From positions 1 through 63,078 of the forward strand of contig CACPKO010000004.1 in NCBI GenBank assembly GCA_902634555.1: DNA of 63,078 nucleotides, written 5' to 3'. Each line of letters begins with the position of its first letter. The first letter of the stretch is position 1. Below the pieces are notes generated by a model that saw only the letters and a program-made list of their open reading frames with translations, was not told the origin of the DNA and searched no databases. Of the stretch, positions 34,889 to 44,009 are shown one piece after another. The DNA is from Actinomycetota bacterium. GTDB taxonomy: Bacteria; Actinomycetota; Acidimicrobiia; Acidimicrobiales; MedAcidi-G1. Position numbers and translations under genes: made by a program.

Positions 34889-36423
34889 TGACGCTCCTTG
34901 ACCATCAGGATTTGACGTCTAAATGATTTCAGCCGTCCTTTTAAGAACGAAGTGAACTCCCCAGCTGCGATTAGTACGGGGAATATAGTTAACCAGCCGA
35001 GAATCATCGCTGGAATCAGGGTTGCACGGATTGGTCGAGTCCATAGTGAAGGATCTACTAAATCGCCTTCAATGCTGCGAATGGGTCCGGCAGTGGCTGT
35101 GGAGTGGATAGATGCGTTGATAGCGGAAAATAGGTCAAGTCCAGCGATTGAAGAAGAAACAGCAGTTATCACTACCACTGAGATAAATAGAAACTGGAGA
35201 ACCACCGCATGCTCCACGGTTGACTCAGATAATGGTTTGTCATCAATTCGTATACGAACAACAGAGCGTGGGTGCAATTGACGCACCAATTCCCTCACTG
35301 AGAGCCGTAAAAGGATAATTAAAGATCGAATGTTAAAGCCACCAGAAGCGGAACCTGCCATTCCGCCAATAGCTGTTATTAATAGAATTAACACGGTAAA
35401 TACGGGTAGCCATTCACCCTGAATTACAGCAGGGAAACCTGTTGTAGAGACGGCAGAAGAAATCACCATGAAAGAAGATCGTAAATTTATTAGAGAATAA
35501 TTTCCGGAAGTTAAAAAAAGCACTAGGCCCAGTGAGATAAGAACCAAGAAGTAAATGCGTAATTCCAGCGAACTCTTGAGCTCCCCTACTTTATTTCGCG
35601 CTAAGCGCCAAAGAACGACGAAACTTGTTCCCGAAATACACATACCAGCGATAGCGATCCATTGGACTGCTCCATTCGCTAATGGGTTACCTTGCGGTAG
35701 AAATCCTCCAGTTGAGACGGTAGAGACGGCGAGGAGAAGGCCATCAAAAATTCCTAGTCCCGTTAAGGAATAGGCAAACCAGAGAATGATGGATAAAGGA
35801 ACATAGATGGCCAAGATGCTGTACACCGCTGTGCGTCGAGTGGCACCAAGCGACAGAGCTTCGTTTCTCTCAATGTGAGCAGACGGATTACTCCTGGTTC
35901 CGACTACTGGGATGATTGCAGCTCCGAGAATCAAGACAACCAGTCCACCTATCCATTGAAGGATCCCTCTAAAGAATTCAATTTCTGGAGCAAGTCGAGA
36001 GATATCCAATGTGCTTAGCGCTGTAGTGGTTAAGGCAACTGATGCTTCATAAAGCGCGGTATCGAATTGGTTTGTAACTCCAGCGATCAGGAAGATAAGT
36101 GTCGAGCATAAAGTTGCAGAAATTGCAAAGGAAAAAAATCCGGCAAAAATATCAGAAGCTCGAAGTTGTTCCGGCGGACGAATAATAGAGAAAAGATAGG
36201 TGCCAAGAATTCCGAGGCAGGTGCCTGCAACCAATAGTTCCGGGGTTTGTGAGCCCGTTCCTGTAAGTCCGATGAGCCCAGAGACAATTGAGACAAAACT
36301 GACGACTTGAAGTCCTGAACTGATTCCAAGAAAGAGTCCTGAGGTCCAAGATGCCCAGTCAGGTAGTTTCTTGTACCCCACAAATGTCAGTATCCGAAGG
36401 CGGGAACGGTAACTGAACTTCAC
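34885..36423 (-). CDS. TrkH-like paralogue with Ala at the first filter glycine
   Basis: 512 residues, the same size and fold as its neighbour but divergent in sequence. In repeat 1 the filter loop reads TTTALST, with Ala135 where TrkH/KtrB has Gly. Repeats 2-4 keep glycine (STVSTGGFL, STTGFP, TATAGPIRS). A changed filter would alter selectivity or block conduction in a homodimer. It may instead work as a hetero-partner of the canonical TrkH. GTG start that shares one base with the trkA stop (TAGTG). Confidence 0.85.
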   Translation of the reverse strand: MKFSYRSRLRILTFVGYKKLPDWASWTSGLFLGISSGLQVVSFVSIVSGLIGLTGTGSQTPELLVAGTCLGILGTYLFSIIRPPEQLRASDIFAGFFSFAISATLCSTLIFLIAGVTNQFDTALYEASVALTTTALSTLDISRLAPEIEFFRGILQWIGGLVVLILGAAIIPVVGTRSNPSAHIERNEALSLGATRRTAVYSILAIYVPLSIILWFAYSLTGLGIFDGLLLAVSTVSTGGFLPQGNPLANGAVQWIAIAGMCISGTSFVVLWRLARNKVGELKSSLELRIYFLVLISLGLVLFLTSGNYSLINLRSSFMVISSAVSTTGFPAVIQGEWLPVFTVLILLITAIGGMAGSASGGFNIRSLIILLRLSVRELVRQLHPRSVVRIRIDDKPLSESTVEHAVVLQFLFISVVVITAVSSSIAGLDLFSAINASIHSTATAGPIRSIEGDLVDPSLWTRPIRATLIPAMILGWLTIFPVLIAAGEFTSFLKGRLKSFRRQILMVKERQ

Positions 36424-37817
36424 TAGAAAAGTTGACCGATACTTTCAGCAAACTCAGGGTTTGAGATAACAATTACATGATCTCTATCTCGAAACACGGT
36501 GCTACCTCGCGCTATTTGTGGTTTCCCATCTCGTAAAATTGCCCCAACTAAGGCTTCTTTAGGGAATCCTGCATCCGCAATTCTTTTGCCTTCACACTGA
36601 CTGGTGTCAGTCACAGCGAATTCAAGGATTTCTGCATCTCCGTGTAGATAAGTCGCAATTTGTGCTGCGTCTCCACTTCGCACAAACCGCAAAACGCTGT
36701 TAGCAGTAGCAGTTCGTGGACTAAGTGTTGCTCCTACATCATGCGTATCAAGTAAGTCAAGTAGCTTAAGACGGTGCACCACGGCAATTGTTTTTGGTGT
36801 GGAAGCACCATTTGAGTCTCCGGCGAGTCGTGCACCCGCAGATTTGGCATACAAACAGGCGAGAACATTTGCATCGTCTTCTCCAGTCAATGCAACGACG
36901 ATGTCTTGGCGGCCAACATCAGCCTCTTCAAGCATGTCTACGTCCGTGATGTCGCCATTAAAGATTAGAGCGTGCTTTAAGGAGGCGCTTAATTCTTCTG
37001 CACGCTTTGGATCTTTTTCAATAACGGCAACGTCGACTGCCTTTTCGACAAGAGACTCTGCGAGTAATTGTGCGGTCCGTCCTCCTCCGAGAAGTAGTGC
37101 TCTGGCTGGCATGTCGCGTTCAATTCCGAGTCGCCTAATGACATCTCTTAGAGACCGGCGTTTACATATCACGCGAAGAAGATCTCCTTCTTGGAGAATT
37201 TCGTTTTTTCTAGGAATCAGAGTCTTTTCTTCGTCTTCGTTGACCTGACGAGTGATTGACGCAATCATAAATTCCCAATCAGGTTCAAGATCCTTTCCTA
37301 ATTGTTCGAGAGATACGCCTACAAAAGGGGCATCAGGAGGCAGTTTCGCTCCGATGATCACAACCTCTCCCCCGCCCATATGTACCATGTCAAGAGCACC
37401 TGGGTATTCCATTAGGCGAATAACATCTTGTGCGACTTCTTCATCTGGGTCGATCATCAAGTGTGAATCTGCGGACCCTAAAAGCTGACCCACTTCTTTA
37501 TTTCTTAACCCGCGAGATTCAACCCGGACTACTGTTCGTTTCACACCTGCTTGTTTTGCTAATAGAGCAGCTAGAAGGTTCGCATCATCATTCTTTGTTA
37601 CGGCCACTAGAAGGTCAGCTTCCTCAACACCTGCTCTTTTTAAAGCTTCTGGATCGGTGCCGCTTCCCAGGATTGTTAAAACATCTAAGGACTTGTCTGT
37701 ATCTATTTGGTTGAAACGTTCTTGGTTCTTTTCCATCAAAGAAACGTCATGGTGACGATTTAAGCGATCAGCTACGTAGGTACCTACTTCTCCGGCCCCA
37801 ACAACAATTACTTTCAC
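36423..37817 (-). CDS. trkA: Trk system potassium uptake regulator TrkA
   Basis: 464 residues with two RCK units. Each has a Rossmann fold (VIVVGAGEVGTYVADRL at the start; ALLLGGGRTAQLLAESL near 240) followed by a TrkA_C domain (about 135-220 and 370-460). It is the cytoplasmic ring that gates TrkH in response to NAD(H) and ATP/ADP. GTG start with GAGGA upstream. One trkA serves two trkH genes in this operon. Confidence 0.95.
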   Translation of the reverse strand: MKVIVVGAGEVGTYVADRLNRHHDVSLMEKNQERFNQIDTDKSLDVLTILGSGTDPEALKRAGVEEADLLVAVTKNDDANLLAALLAKQAGVKRTVVRVESRGLRNKEVGQLLGSADSHLMIDPDEEVAQDVIRLMEYPGALDMVHMGGGEVVIIGAKLPPDAPFVGVSLEQLGKDLEPDWEFMIASITRQVNEDEEKTLIPRKNEILQEGDLLRVICKRRSLRDVIRRLGIERDMPARALLLGGGRTAQLLAESLVEKAVDVAVIEKDPKRAEELSASLKHALIFNGDITDVDMLEEADVGRQDIVVALTGEDDANVLACLYAKSAGARLAGDSNGASTPKTIAVVHRLKLLDLLDTHDVGATLSPRTATANSVLRFVRSGDAAQIATYLHGDAEILEFAVTDTSQCEGKRIADAGFPKEALVGAILRDGKPQIARGSTVFRDRDHVIVISNPEFAESIGQLF

Positions 37818-37820
37818 CTG

Positions 37821-38405
37821 CTAATCCTCCCCCATAGAGGTTGCTATGTGGTTCATACCCATCTTATAAATTGTTTTCTCAGTAATGATCGCATCTAGTG
37901 GGACATCCCAAGGCTCTGGATTAAGGGAGGGAACTATTTGGAATTCATGAGCTAACCCGACTAAATAAGGAGCATTTTTGTTTTTACGAAAAGAGAAAGT
38001 CTTATCGTAAAAGCCTGCTCCATGCCCAATGCGATTGCCGGATAAATCTGCTGCCACTAGTGGAACTAGGACCATATCTAAATCCTCTGGGTCAACTTTG
38101 AGACCTAGTACCGGTTCAGGTATTCCGTATGAGCCATTTTTAAGAGGTCCGTCAGGAATAATAAAGGAGAGTTTCCCATCGGATTCAACGACGGGTAAAG
38201 CATGCTGAGGTTCGGAGGAACTAACCAGAGATGATGGATCTATTTCCCCGCGAACACCAAAATATGAACCAACTACCCTAGAACTCTGGTACTCATCAAG
38301 ATTCAAGACCCGCTCTATAACACGATTAGAAGCATCTTTCACAAGATCCTCAGACAAAGAGGACCGCCTATTTAGCAGTTCTGCCCTTATTTGAGAAGCA
38401 GTCAT
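37821..38405 (-). CDS. 5-formyltetrahydrofolate cyclo-ligase
   Basis: 194 residues, typical length. ATP-dependent conversion of 5-formyl-THF to 5,10-methenyl-THF. The family end motif reads VPLVAADLSGNRIGHGAGFYDKTF, close to the standard G-x-R-L-G-x-G-x-G-x-Y-D-R. The N-terminal SYFGVRGEIDPSSL is the expected second strand region. It leads the trk operon, 3 bases before trkA. Functionally unrelated to K+ uptake, but it would recycle folate for the methylene-THF-using enzymes in this window. Confidence 0.9.
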   Translation of the reverse strand: MTASQIRAELLNRRSSLSEDLVKDASNRVIERVLNLDEYQSSRVVGSYFGVRGEIDPSSLVSSSEPQHALPVVESDGKLSFIIPDGPLKNGSYGIPEPVLGLKVDPEDLDMVLVPLVAADLSGNRIGHGAGFYDKTFSFRKNKNAPYLVGLAHEFQIVPSLNPEPWDVPLDAIITEKTIYKMGMNHIATSMGED

Positions 38406-38543
38406 ATACCCATCGTTACTCAGATTTCATAAAGTTGCCAGTGATACCTATGGTCAGATGTCACGTTTCCATTCTTGCTTAATGTTTGAACAGAGCCATC
38501 ATCTTTACTAGCGTTTCTTCAGCCGCAAAAATTATGCAGTGAA

Positions 38544-38553
38544 ATATGCATAT
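38544..38553. promoter_or_regulatory. Palindrome ATATGCATAT in the hppA leader
   Basis: A perfect 10-bp palindrome in the 194-base divergent gap between the cyclo-ligase and hppA, 47 bases before the hppA start. The overlapping CATATAAAGT could be a -10 region. No convincing -35 is present. Apart from this and the hppA ribosome site the gap shows nothing clear. Confidence 0.25.
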
Positions 38554-38599
38554 AAAGTAAAATGCGCGTTCAGAAACCAATAGATCAGGAGAGAGTTCC

Positions 38600-40696
38600 T
38601 TGGAATCCATCCCTTATATAGCCGCCGTGTCAGCCATCGCTGGCCTCATACTTGCTGGATATTTCTTTCGAGATGTTAAAAAAGCAGATCCAGGAAATGA
38701 CCGGATGGTTCATTTAATGACAGAAATCCAAAAAGGTGCGCGAGCATTCTTGAACCAAGAATACAAATGGGTTTCAATCTTTGTCGTAGCAATGGCGATT
38801 CTTATAGCAATACTTATCGCACCGTTAGCAGCAGTCACCTATGTCGTAGGTGCAGTTCTTTCCGCAACAGCCGGATATGTAGGCATGACAGTGGCCACTA
38901 TGGCTAACGCACGCACAACACAAGCAGCTAAAGATGGTCCAGGAAAAGCTCTTCCTATAGCCTTCCGAGGCGGAGCCGTCATGGGATTCTCCGTCGCTGG
39001 ACTTGCACTCTTGGGACTGATGCTCGTTTACCTCGTTTTTGTACTTGCATTAGAAGTAGATAAAGCTTTCGAAGTTGTAACTGCCTATGGTCTTGGTGCG
39101 AGTTCAATCGCTTTATTTAGTCGTGTTGGTGGTGGTATCTATACAAAAGCCGCTGACGTTGGTGCCGATCTCGTCGGAAAAGTTGAAGCAGGAATACCAG
39201 AAGACGATCCACGCAATCCGGCCACAATTGCTGACAATGTTGGCGACAACGTCGGTGACGTAGCAGGAATGGGAGCTGACCTCTTTGAGAGTTACGCAGG
39301 ATCCATTCTTGCGCCTATATCACTGGTGGCTTTCGCCACTGGATTAGCAGCAGAAAATGCTACGCAAGCTGTAACCATCTCGCTGCTCATATTCCCAATG
39401 GCAATAGCTCTAGCCGGCATGGTCGCATCAATCATTGGTTCTTTCTTCGTGAAAGGCGGAAAATCAACCGACTCAAAAGCTCTTTCTCACGCATTGCATA
39501 TGGGCACAAATATCGCAATGGGTATTACCGTGATCGCCACCGTCGTACTTGCTGGGTGGCTCTTCGGACAAGACACAGCTTTTGATAATCCATATGGATT
39601 GGCAATATCTGTCATCGGAGGATTGATTGTTGGATGGGCATTAGGTAAAACAGCAGAATTTTACACCTCTGATCACTACGGACCTGTAAAGAAAATCGCT
39701 GACCAAACTAAAACTGGACCGGCTACAACCATTCTCGGAGGAATATCTGCAGGAATGGTCTCGGTGGCAGCATCTGTAGGACTTCTGGCCATCGGAGTTC
39801 TTGTTGCATACTGGGGTGGAGAAATGGCCTTCGACTCCATAGGTAATCTAGACGGCGGTATTTACGGAATCGCAGTAGCAGCTATCGGTATGTTAGCCAC
39901 AACAGGTGTAGTGGTATCAGTTGACGCATACGGCCCAATAGCAGATAATGCTGGCGGCATCGCAGAAATGTCAGAACTAGACCCAAGCGTACGTGAAGTA
40001 ACCGATGCACTGGACTCATTAGGAAACACCACAGCAGCAATAGCGAAAGGGTTTGCTGTAGGTTCAGCGGCACTCACCGCACTGGCCCTCTTCAAGAGTT
40101 TCGAATTCGCAGTTGAAATGGCAGGCGGAAATCTTTCGCTAAATATTGGTGAAGTAAGTGTATTCATTGGATTATTCGTAGGTGCAATGCTCCCCTTCCT
40201 CTTCGCGGCCTTAACAATTGATGCAGTAGGGCGAGCGGCGCAAGAAATGATCGAAGAAGTTAGACGACAATTCCGAGAGATTCCAGGATTACGTGAAGGC
40301 GAAGAAGGAGTTGTTCCAGACTCTGCCCGCTGCGTCGCCATCTCAACAAAGGCCTCACTAAAAGAAATGGTCATTCCGGGTGCTCTTGCAGTTATTGTTC
40401 CCCTCGTCATTGGCTTCATCAGCGTGAATGCCCTCGGCGGATTCCTCGCTGGAGCTTTAGTTACTGGCTTCTGCCTCGCAATTTTCATGGCCAACGCAGG
40501 TGGGGCGTGGGATAACGCTAAGAAATACATAGAGACAGGAGCCCTTGGCGGCAAAGGTTCAGAAAGCCACAAGGCTGCAGTCGTTGGAGACACCGTAGGA
40601 GATCCATTCAAAGACACTTCTGGACCTGCAATGAATATCCTCATTAAGGTAATGACTATTGTTTCTCTTGTCTTTGCGTCAGCTTTCGTCGGTTAA
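38600..40696 (+). CDS. hppA: Membrane-bound ion-pumping pyrophosphatase, K+-dependent type
   Basis: 698 residues, about 16 membrane helices. PPi-binding motifs are all present: DVGADLVGKVEAGIPEDDPRN, DNVGDNVGDVAGMGADLFESY, DAYGPIADNAGG and GDTVGDPFKDTSGP. It couples PPi hydrolysis to H+ or Na+ export. The motif GNTTAAIAKGF has Ala479 where K+-independent enzymes have Lys, so it should need K+. TTG start with a strong ribosome site (AGGAGAGAG). Divergent from the trk operon, which would supply K+. Confidence 0.96.
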   Translation: MESIPYIAAVSAIAGLILAGYFFRDVKKADPGNDRMVHLMTEIQKGARAFLNQEYKWVSIFVVAMAILIAILIAPLAAVTYVVGAVLSATAGYVGMTVATMANARTTQAAKDGPGKALPIAFRGGAVMGFSVAGLALLGLMLVYLVFVLALEVDKAFEVVTAYGLGASSIALFSRVGGGIYTKAADVGADLVGKVEAGIPEDDPRNPATIADNVGDNVGDVAGMGADLFESYAGSILAPISLVAFATGLAAENATQAVTISLLIFPMAIALAGMVASIIGSFFVKGGKSTDSKALSHALHMGTNIAMGITVIATVVLAGWLFGQDTAFDNPYGLAISVIGGLIVGWALGKTAEFYTSDHYGPVKKIADQTKTGPATTILGGISAGMVSVAASVGLLAIGVLVAYWGGEMAFDSIGNLDGGIYGIAVAAIGMLATTGVVVSVDAYGPIADNAGGIAEMSELDPSVREVTDALDSLGNTTAAIAKGFAVGSAALTALALFKSFEFAVEMAGGNLSLNIGEVSVFIGLFVGAMLPFLFAALTIDAVGRAAQEMIEEVRRQFREIPGLREGEEGVVPDSARCVAISTKASLKEMVIPGALAVIVPLVIGFISVNALGGFLAGALVTGFCLAIFMANAGGAWDNAKKYIETGALGGKGSESHKAAVVGDTVGDPFKDTSGPAMNILIKVMTIVSLVFASAFVG

Positions 40697-40735
40697 CAAC
40701 AAGTACATCAATAACAAAAGTAAGGAATGTAAATT

Positions 40736-41101
40736 ATGGATTTTGACGACTTAACAAAAGTTATGGCAATTCGAGCAGCTGATGCTCGCGGAATCATTCT
40801 TCCCTTTGTATTAGCGCACACTGCAACCCTGATTGTTTTAGGTTTTGGAGGAGCAGGACTAGAGAATTCAGGGATTCAACTTGCATTAGCGGCTTGGGCT
40901 GTTCTTGGATCACTTTGGAGTGTTTTGTGGCTTGACGATTGCATTCAGGATCTTATGGCTGCAGGTAAAGACATGCCTGAGGAATTCAAAAAAACACACA
41001 TGGGACAACGTTTAGTCAACGCTCCAGCTGCTGTTGTCCGCCTAGTCAACTTTGTGATTGTGGGATTAATAGTTGCAGCTGAACTGATGGCTATTTATTA
41101 A
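40736..41101 (+). CDS. Small membrane protein downstream of hppA
   Basis: 121 residues with about three hydrophobic segments (about 19-38, 47-65 and 97-119). A charged loop between the last two contains LDDCIQDLMAAGKDMPEEF. No family recognised. It begins 39 bases after hppA with a ribosome site (AAGGAATG) and no promoter or terminator between, so it is likely co-transcribed. Possible roles are a pump accessory subunit or an unrelated membrane protein. Confidence 0.75.
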   Translation: MDFDDLTKVMAIRAADARGIILPFVLAHTATLIVLGFGGAGLENSGIQLALAAWAVLGSLWSVLWLDDCIQDLMAAGKDMPEEFKKTHMGQRLVNAPAAVVRLVNFVIVGLIVAAELMAIY

Positions 41102-41119
41102 ACGTAAAAGGTTAGTTTC

Positions 41120-41725
41120 GTGGAAGAGCTGAGTTTAAGCACTCCAGCTTTATACCCGGAAGCAGTTGCGTGTTTAACTGCGGCTTTTCAGGAAGACCCT
41201 GTTCTTGCCTATCTATTTGAAGACGAAGAACAGAGGCCTCTTATGCTCGCTGCTTTTTTCGCTAATCGTCTTGCAAGTCAAAATGAGACTGATCGGTTAT
41301 TAGTGCCATCTGGTTTGGATGCAAGGAATGCAGCAGCACTCTGGGAAGCACCAGAAAAAGATTCTGAGAACGACTCATCTTTCAATGCCGTCGTTGCTGC
41401 AGGAATTTCGCTTTTGGGTCAAGACTGGATAAGTGATCGGCTTGTAAATTTGAGAGTTTTAGGCGAAGCGAAACCTAAGGAGCGGCATTGGTATCTGTCC
41501 TTTGTTGGGACACGACCTGAGTCTCGAGGAAAAGGACTTGCTTCGGCGCTTATCAAATCGGTTACGAATATCTGTGATAAAGAAAAAATTCCTGCATATT
41601 TGGAATCAAGCAATCCGGACAATGTGTCTCTATATGAAAGTCACGGTTTTCGAGTAACAGGTGAAGCGGTTATCAAGAATGGGCCAAAAGTTCCTCTAAT
41701 GTGGAGAGATCCTTTATTTGAATAA
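41120..41725 (+). CDS. GNAT family N-acetyltransferase
   Basis: 201 residues. The acetyl-CoA-binding segment is clear: HWYLSFVGTRPESRGKGLASALI, with R-x-x-G-x-G/A. Then AYLESSNPDNVSLYESHGF, the family's final strand and helix. The N-terminal half is typical of the single-domain GNATs that act on small molecules. It is 18 bases after the small membrane protein gene and may share the hppA transcript. Confidence 0.88.
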   Translation: MEELSLSTPALYPEAVACLTAAFQEDPVLAYLFEDEEQRPLMLAAFFANRLASQNETDRLLVPSGLDARNAAALWEAPEKDSENDSSFNAVVAAGISLLGQDWISDRLVNLRVLGEAKPKERHWYLSFVGTRPESRGKGLASALIKSVTNICDKEKIPAYLESSNPDNVSLYESHGFRVTGEAVIKNGPKVPLMWRDPLFE

Positions 41726-41811
41726 TGAAAGAACTTGGTCACGAAACTTTTTGCATGAAGAAAAGTGAACGAAGGCATCTCTGGATGTTTGTTCAGTAGT
41801 GCTACCTAGTT

Positions 41812-43005
41812 CTAAGGAAGAAAAATAACTGGATCGTGAGGCACACTCCCCACGCGTGTTTCGAAATGAAGGTGAGGGCCTGTAGACCACCCGGTACTTC
41901 CACACTTCCCAATTAACTCACCTGTATTTACTGAATGGCCGTTGGAAACCAGAATTTGATTTAAGTGGGCATAGACAGTGACGATTCCGCCGTCATGTTC
42001 GATCATTATTACGTTTCCGTAACCGTTTCTCCACCCTGCCGATATTACGGATCCTGCTTTAGCTGCCCAGATTGGTTGATCCATTACGCAGCCAATGTCA
42101 ACACCGTTATGCATGCGTTCGGTTCCGAAAATGGGATGAACGTGGACGCCGAAATCTCTTGATCCTATAGAGCCTTCAATCGGCATTATGAAACCTTCTG
42201 CCGATTCTTCAGTTAGTTGAGGTGCTGAATTTCTTAGTTCTTCTGCAATGAGATTGTCGATCAAAATTGCCAATAAGTACTGTTCTCGCTCGAACTCTCG
42301 GATCTCTTCTTCATGGGTAGCGATACGTTCTTGAAGTTCATCTTGCAAGGCTTCTTTTGCAACAATTCTTTGATCAAGAATCACTAACGATATTTCTAAT
42401 TCTCTCTGTTGGCGTTCTGCGTCGATAATCGCATCTTCAGCGGACCGTGCGATTTCCTCTCGATCTGCCTCTAGGGCAGTGAAATAACTAACTAGGTCTT
42501 CTCGATCACCGGTTACCGCATCTAATATTGCTGCCTTTCTGGCGCCAGCTGTTAAGTCCTCTGATTCAAGAAGAGTTCCGGGTCGAATACTCTGGACATA
42601 AGCATCAACAGCCAGTTTTTGCAGTTGATCGCGGAGAGCCACTATTTCTTTATCTACAGCGGCGGCTTCTATCCACCGCAGGGTTGTTTCTGCTTCAGCA
42701 GCTTCAATTGCCTGACGCGCTGTCGCTATTTTTGCTTCTTGTAAATCAATGTAGTCATCAAGCGCTGTTAAGGCATTTGCGACTTCGCCATGCTCTGCTT
42801 CAACCATGTCAAGGGCTTCAGCTGCGGCTGCTCCTGCATTAGCGGCGGCTTCACGTTCATCTCGTGCATCACGTATATCGTCATTGTCCGCAAAAGCTAT
42901 TGAAGGAACAATGAATACAAGGAACCCTAAGACCACCAAAAAAAGCTTTCTGAGATTACTAATTCGGTTTTGGGATCCAGTTCGGGAGATACCTAAATTT
43001 GACAT
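41812..43005 (-). CDS. Exported coiled-coil M23 (LytM-type) peptidase
   Basis: 397 residues. An N-terminal membrane segment (about 21-40, LFLVVLGFLVFIVPSIAFA) is a signal peptide or anchor. Long coiled coils follow (about 45-255, rich in Glu, Ala and Arg). The C-terminal M23 domain has MHNGVDIG and GPHLHFE, which supply zinc ligands, plus WRNGYGNVIMIEHDGG. The layout matches EnvC/RipA-like cell-wall hydrolases or their activators in division. The ATG has a leaderless-type -10 box TATTAT. Confidence 0.9.
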   Translation of the reverse strand: MSNLGISRTGSQNRISNLRKLFLVVLGFLVFIVPSIAFADNDDIRDARDEREAAANAGAAAAEALDMVEAEHGEVANALTALDDYIDLQEAKIATARQAIEAAEAETTLRWIEAAAVDKEIVALRDQLQKLAVDAYVQSIRPGTLLESEDLTAGARKAAILDAVTGDREDLVSYFTALEADREEIARSAEDAIIDAERQQRELEISLVILDQRIVAKEALQDELQERIATHEEEIREFEREQYLLAILIDNLIAEELRNSAPQLTEESAEGFIMPIEGSIGSRDFGVHVHPIFGTERMHNGVDIGCVMDQPIWAAKAGSVISAGWRNGYGNVIMIEHDGGIVTVYAHLNQILVSNGHSVNTGELIGKCGSTGWSTGPHLHFETRVGSVPHDPVIFLP

Positions 43006-43012
43006 TAATTCA

Positions 43013-43018
43013 ATAATA
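43013..43018 (-). promoter_or_regulatory. Leaderless-type -10 box for the M23 peptidase
   Basis: TATTAT (5 of 6 to consensus) on the minus strand, 7 bases before the ATG at 43005; no Shine-Dalgarno. Confidence 0.55.
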
Positions 43019-43085
43019 CCGGCATATATAAGCGAGTTCTGTGCACCTATGAAGTAGTCAATATAGGAGTGGAAAGATTCACGCC

Positions 43086-43091
43086 TATGCT
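43086..43091 (+). promoter_or_regulatory. Leaderless-type -10 box for menB
   Basis: TATGCT, 6 bases before the GTG at 43098. AGG directly before the GTG is too close to act as a ribosome site. An alternative upstream promoter, TTGACA (42999-43004) with CATATA 18 bases later, overlaps the M23 start and cannot be excluded. Confidence 0.42.
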
Positions 43092-43097
43092 TTAGGT

Positions 43098-44009
43098 GTG
43101 AACGAAAATAAGGTTTCTGAAATATTCAACCCAGAATTGTGGACAGAGGTTGAAGAATTTCATTTTGATGACATCACGTACCATCGTTCAACGTCTCAAA
43201 AAACTGTTCGTATCGCTTTTGATCGTCCTGAGGTAAGGAACGCGTTTAGACCAAAAACGGTTGACGAACTTTATCAAGCCCTAGATCACGCCCGCATTTC
43301 TCCAAATGTCGGAACGATCCTCTTAACCGGAAATGGGCCTTCTCCGAAGGACGGAGGTTGGGCATTCTGCTCAGGTGGAGATCAACGGATTCGTGGAAAA
43401 GACGGATACCGGTACGCAGAAGGTGAAACATCAGACACGATTGAAGATTCTCGGACAGGCCGCCTTCACATTCTTGAAGTTCAAAGATTGATTCGATTTA
43501 TGCCAAAAGTCGTTATAGCTGTAGTTCCCGGCTGGGCTGTTGGAGGCGGACATAGTCTTCATGTTGTCAGCGATCTCACACTAGCAAGTCGTGAACACGC
43601 CATTTTTAAACAAACTGACGCAGATGTAGCAAGTTTCGATGGGGGTTTCGGATCGGCGTACCTTGCGAGACAAGTAGGTCAAAAAAGAGCGAGAGAAATC
43701 TTTTTCCTTGGAAGAAACTATTCAGCTCAAGAAGCATTCGAGATGGGAATGGTCAATGCAGCTGTTACCCATGCCGATTTAGAAAATGTTGCGCTTGAGT
43801 GGGCCGAAGAAATCAATCAGAAAAGCCCCACTGCTCAACGGATGCTCAAATTTGCTTTCAATCTCATAGACGATGGTTTAGTTGGACAACAGCTATTCGC
43901 TGGAGAAGCAACAAGACTGGCTTACGGGACCGATGAAGCAGCTGAAGGTCGAGATGCTTTTCTCGAAAAGAGAGATCAAGATTATTCTGAGTTCCCTTAC
44001 CACTTCTAA
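43098..44009 (+). CDS. menB: 1,4-dihydroxy-2-naphthoyl-CoA synthase
   Basis: 303 residues. A crotonase-fold enzyme that cyclises o-succinylbenzoyl-CoA in menaquinone synthesis. MenB-specific features are visible: the SPKDGGWAFCSGGDQRIRGKDGY loop (about 87-109), PGWAVGGGHSLHVVSDL, FKQTDADVASFDGGFGSA and the C-terminal DQDYSEFPYHF. The ~30-residue N-terminal extension is normal for MenB. This shows that the organism uses menaquinone. The stop overlaps the convergent plsC-like gene by 4 bases. Confidence 0.95.
   Translation: MNENKVSEIFNPELWTEVEEFHFDDITYHRSTSQKTVRIAFDRPEVRNAFRPKTVDELYQALDHARISPNVGTILLTGNGPSPKDGGWAFCSGGDQRIRGKDGYRYAEGETSDTIEDSRTGRLHILEVQRLIRFMPKVVIAVVPGWAVGGGHSLHVVSDLTLASREHAIFKQTDADVASFDGGFGSAYLARQVGQKRAREIFFLGRNYSAQEAFEMGMVNAAVTHADLENVALEWAEEINQKSPTAQRMLKFAFNLIDDGLVGQQLFAGEATRLAYGTDEAAEGRDAFLEKRDQDYSEFPYHF

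Noticed and set aside
39862-40644. A 260-residue open frame on the minus strand within hppA
   Set aside because: It is Ala/Pro/Ser/Thr-rich without any domain and lies fully inside hppA, a normal shadow of codon bias.
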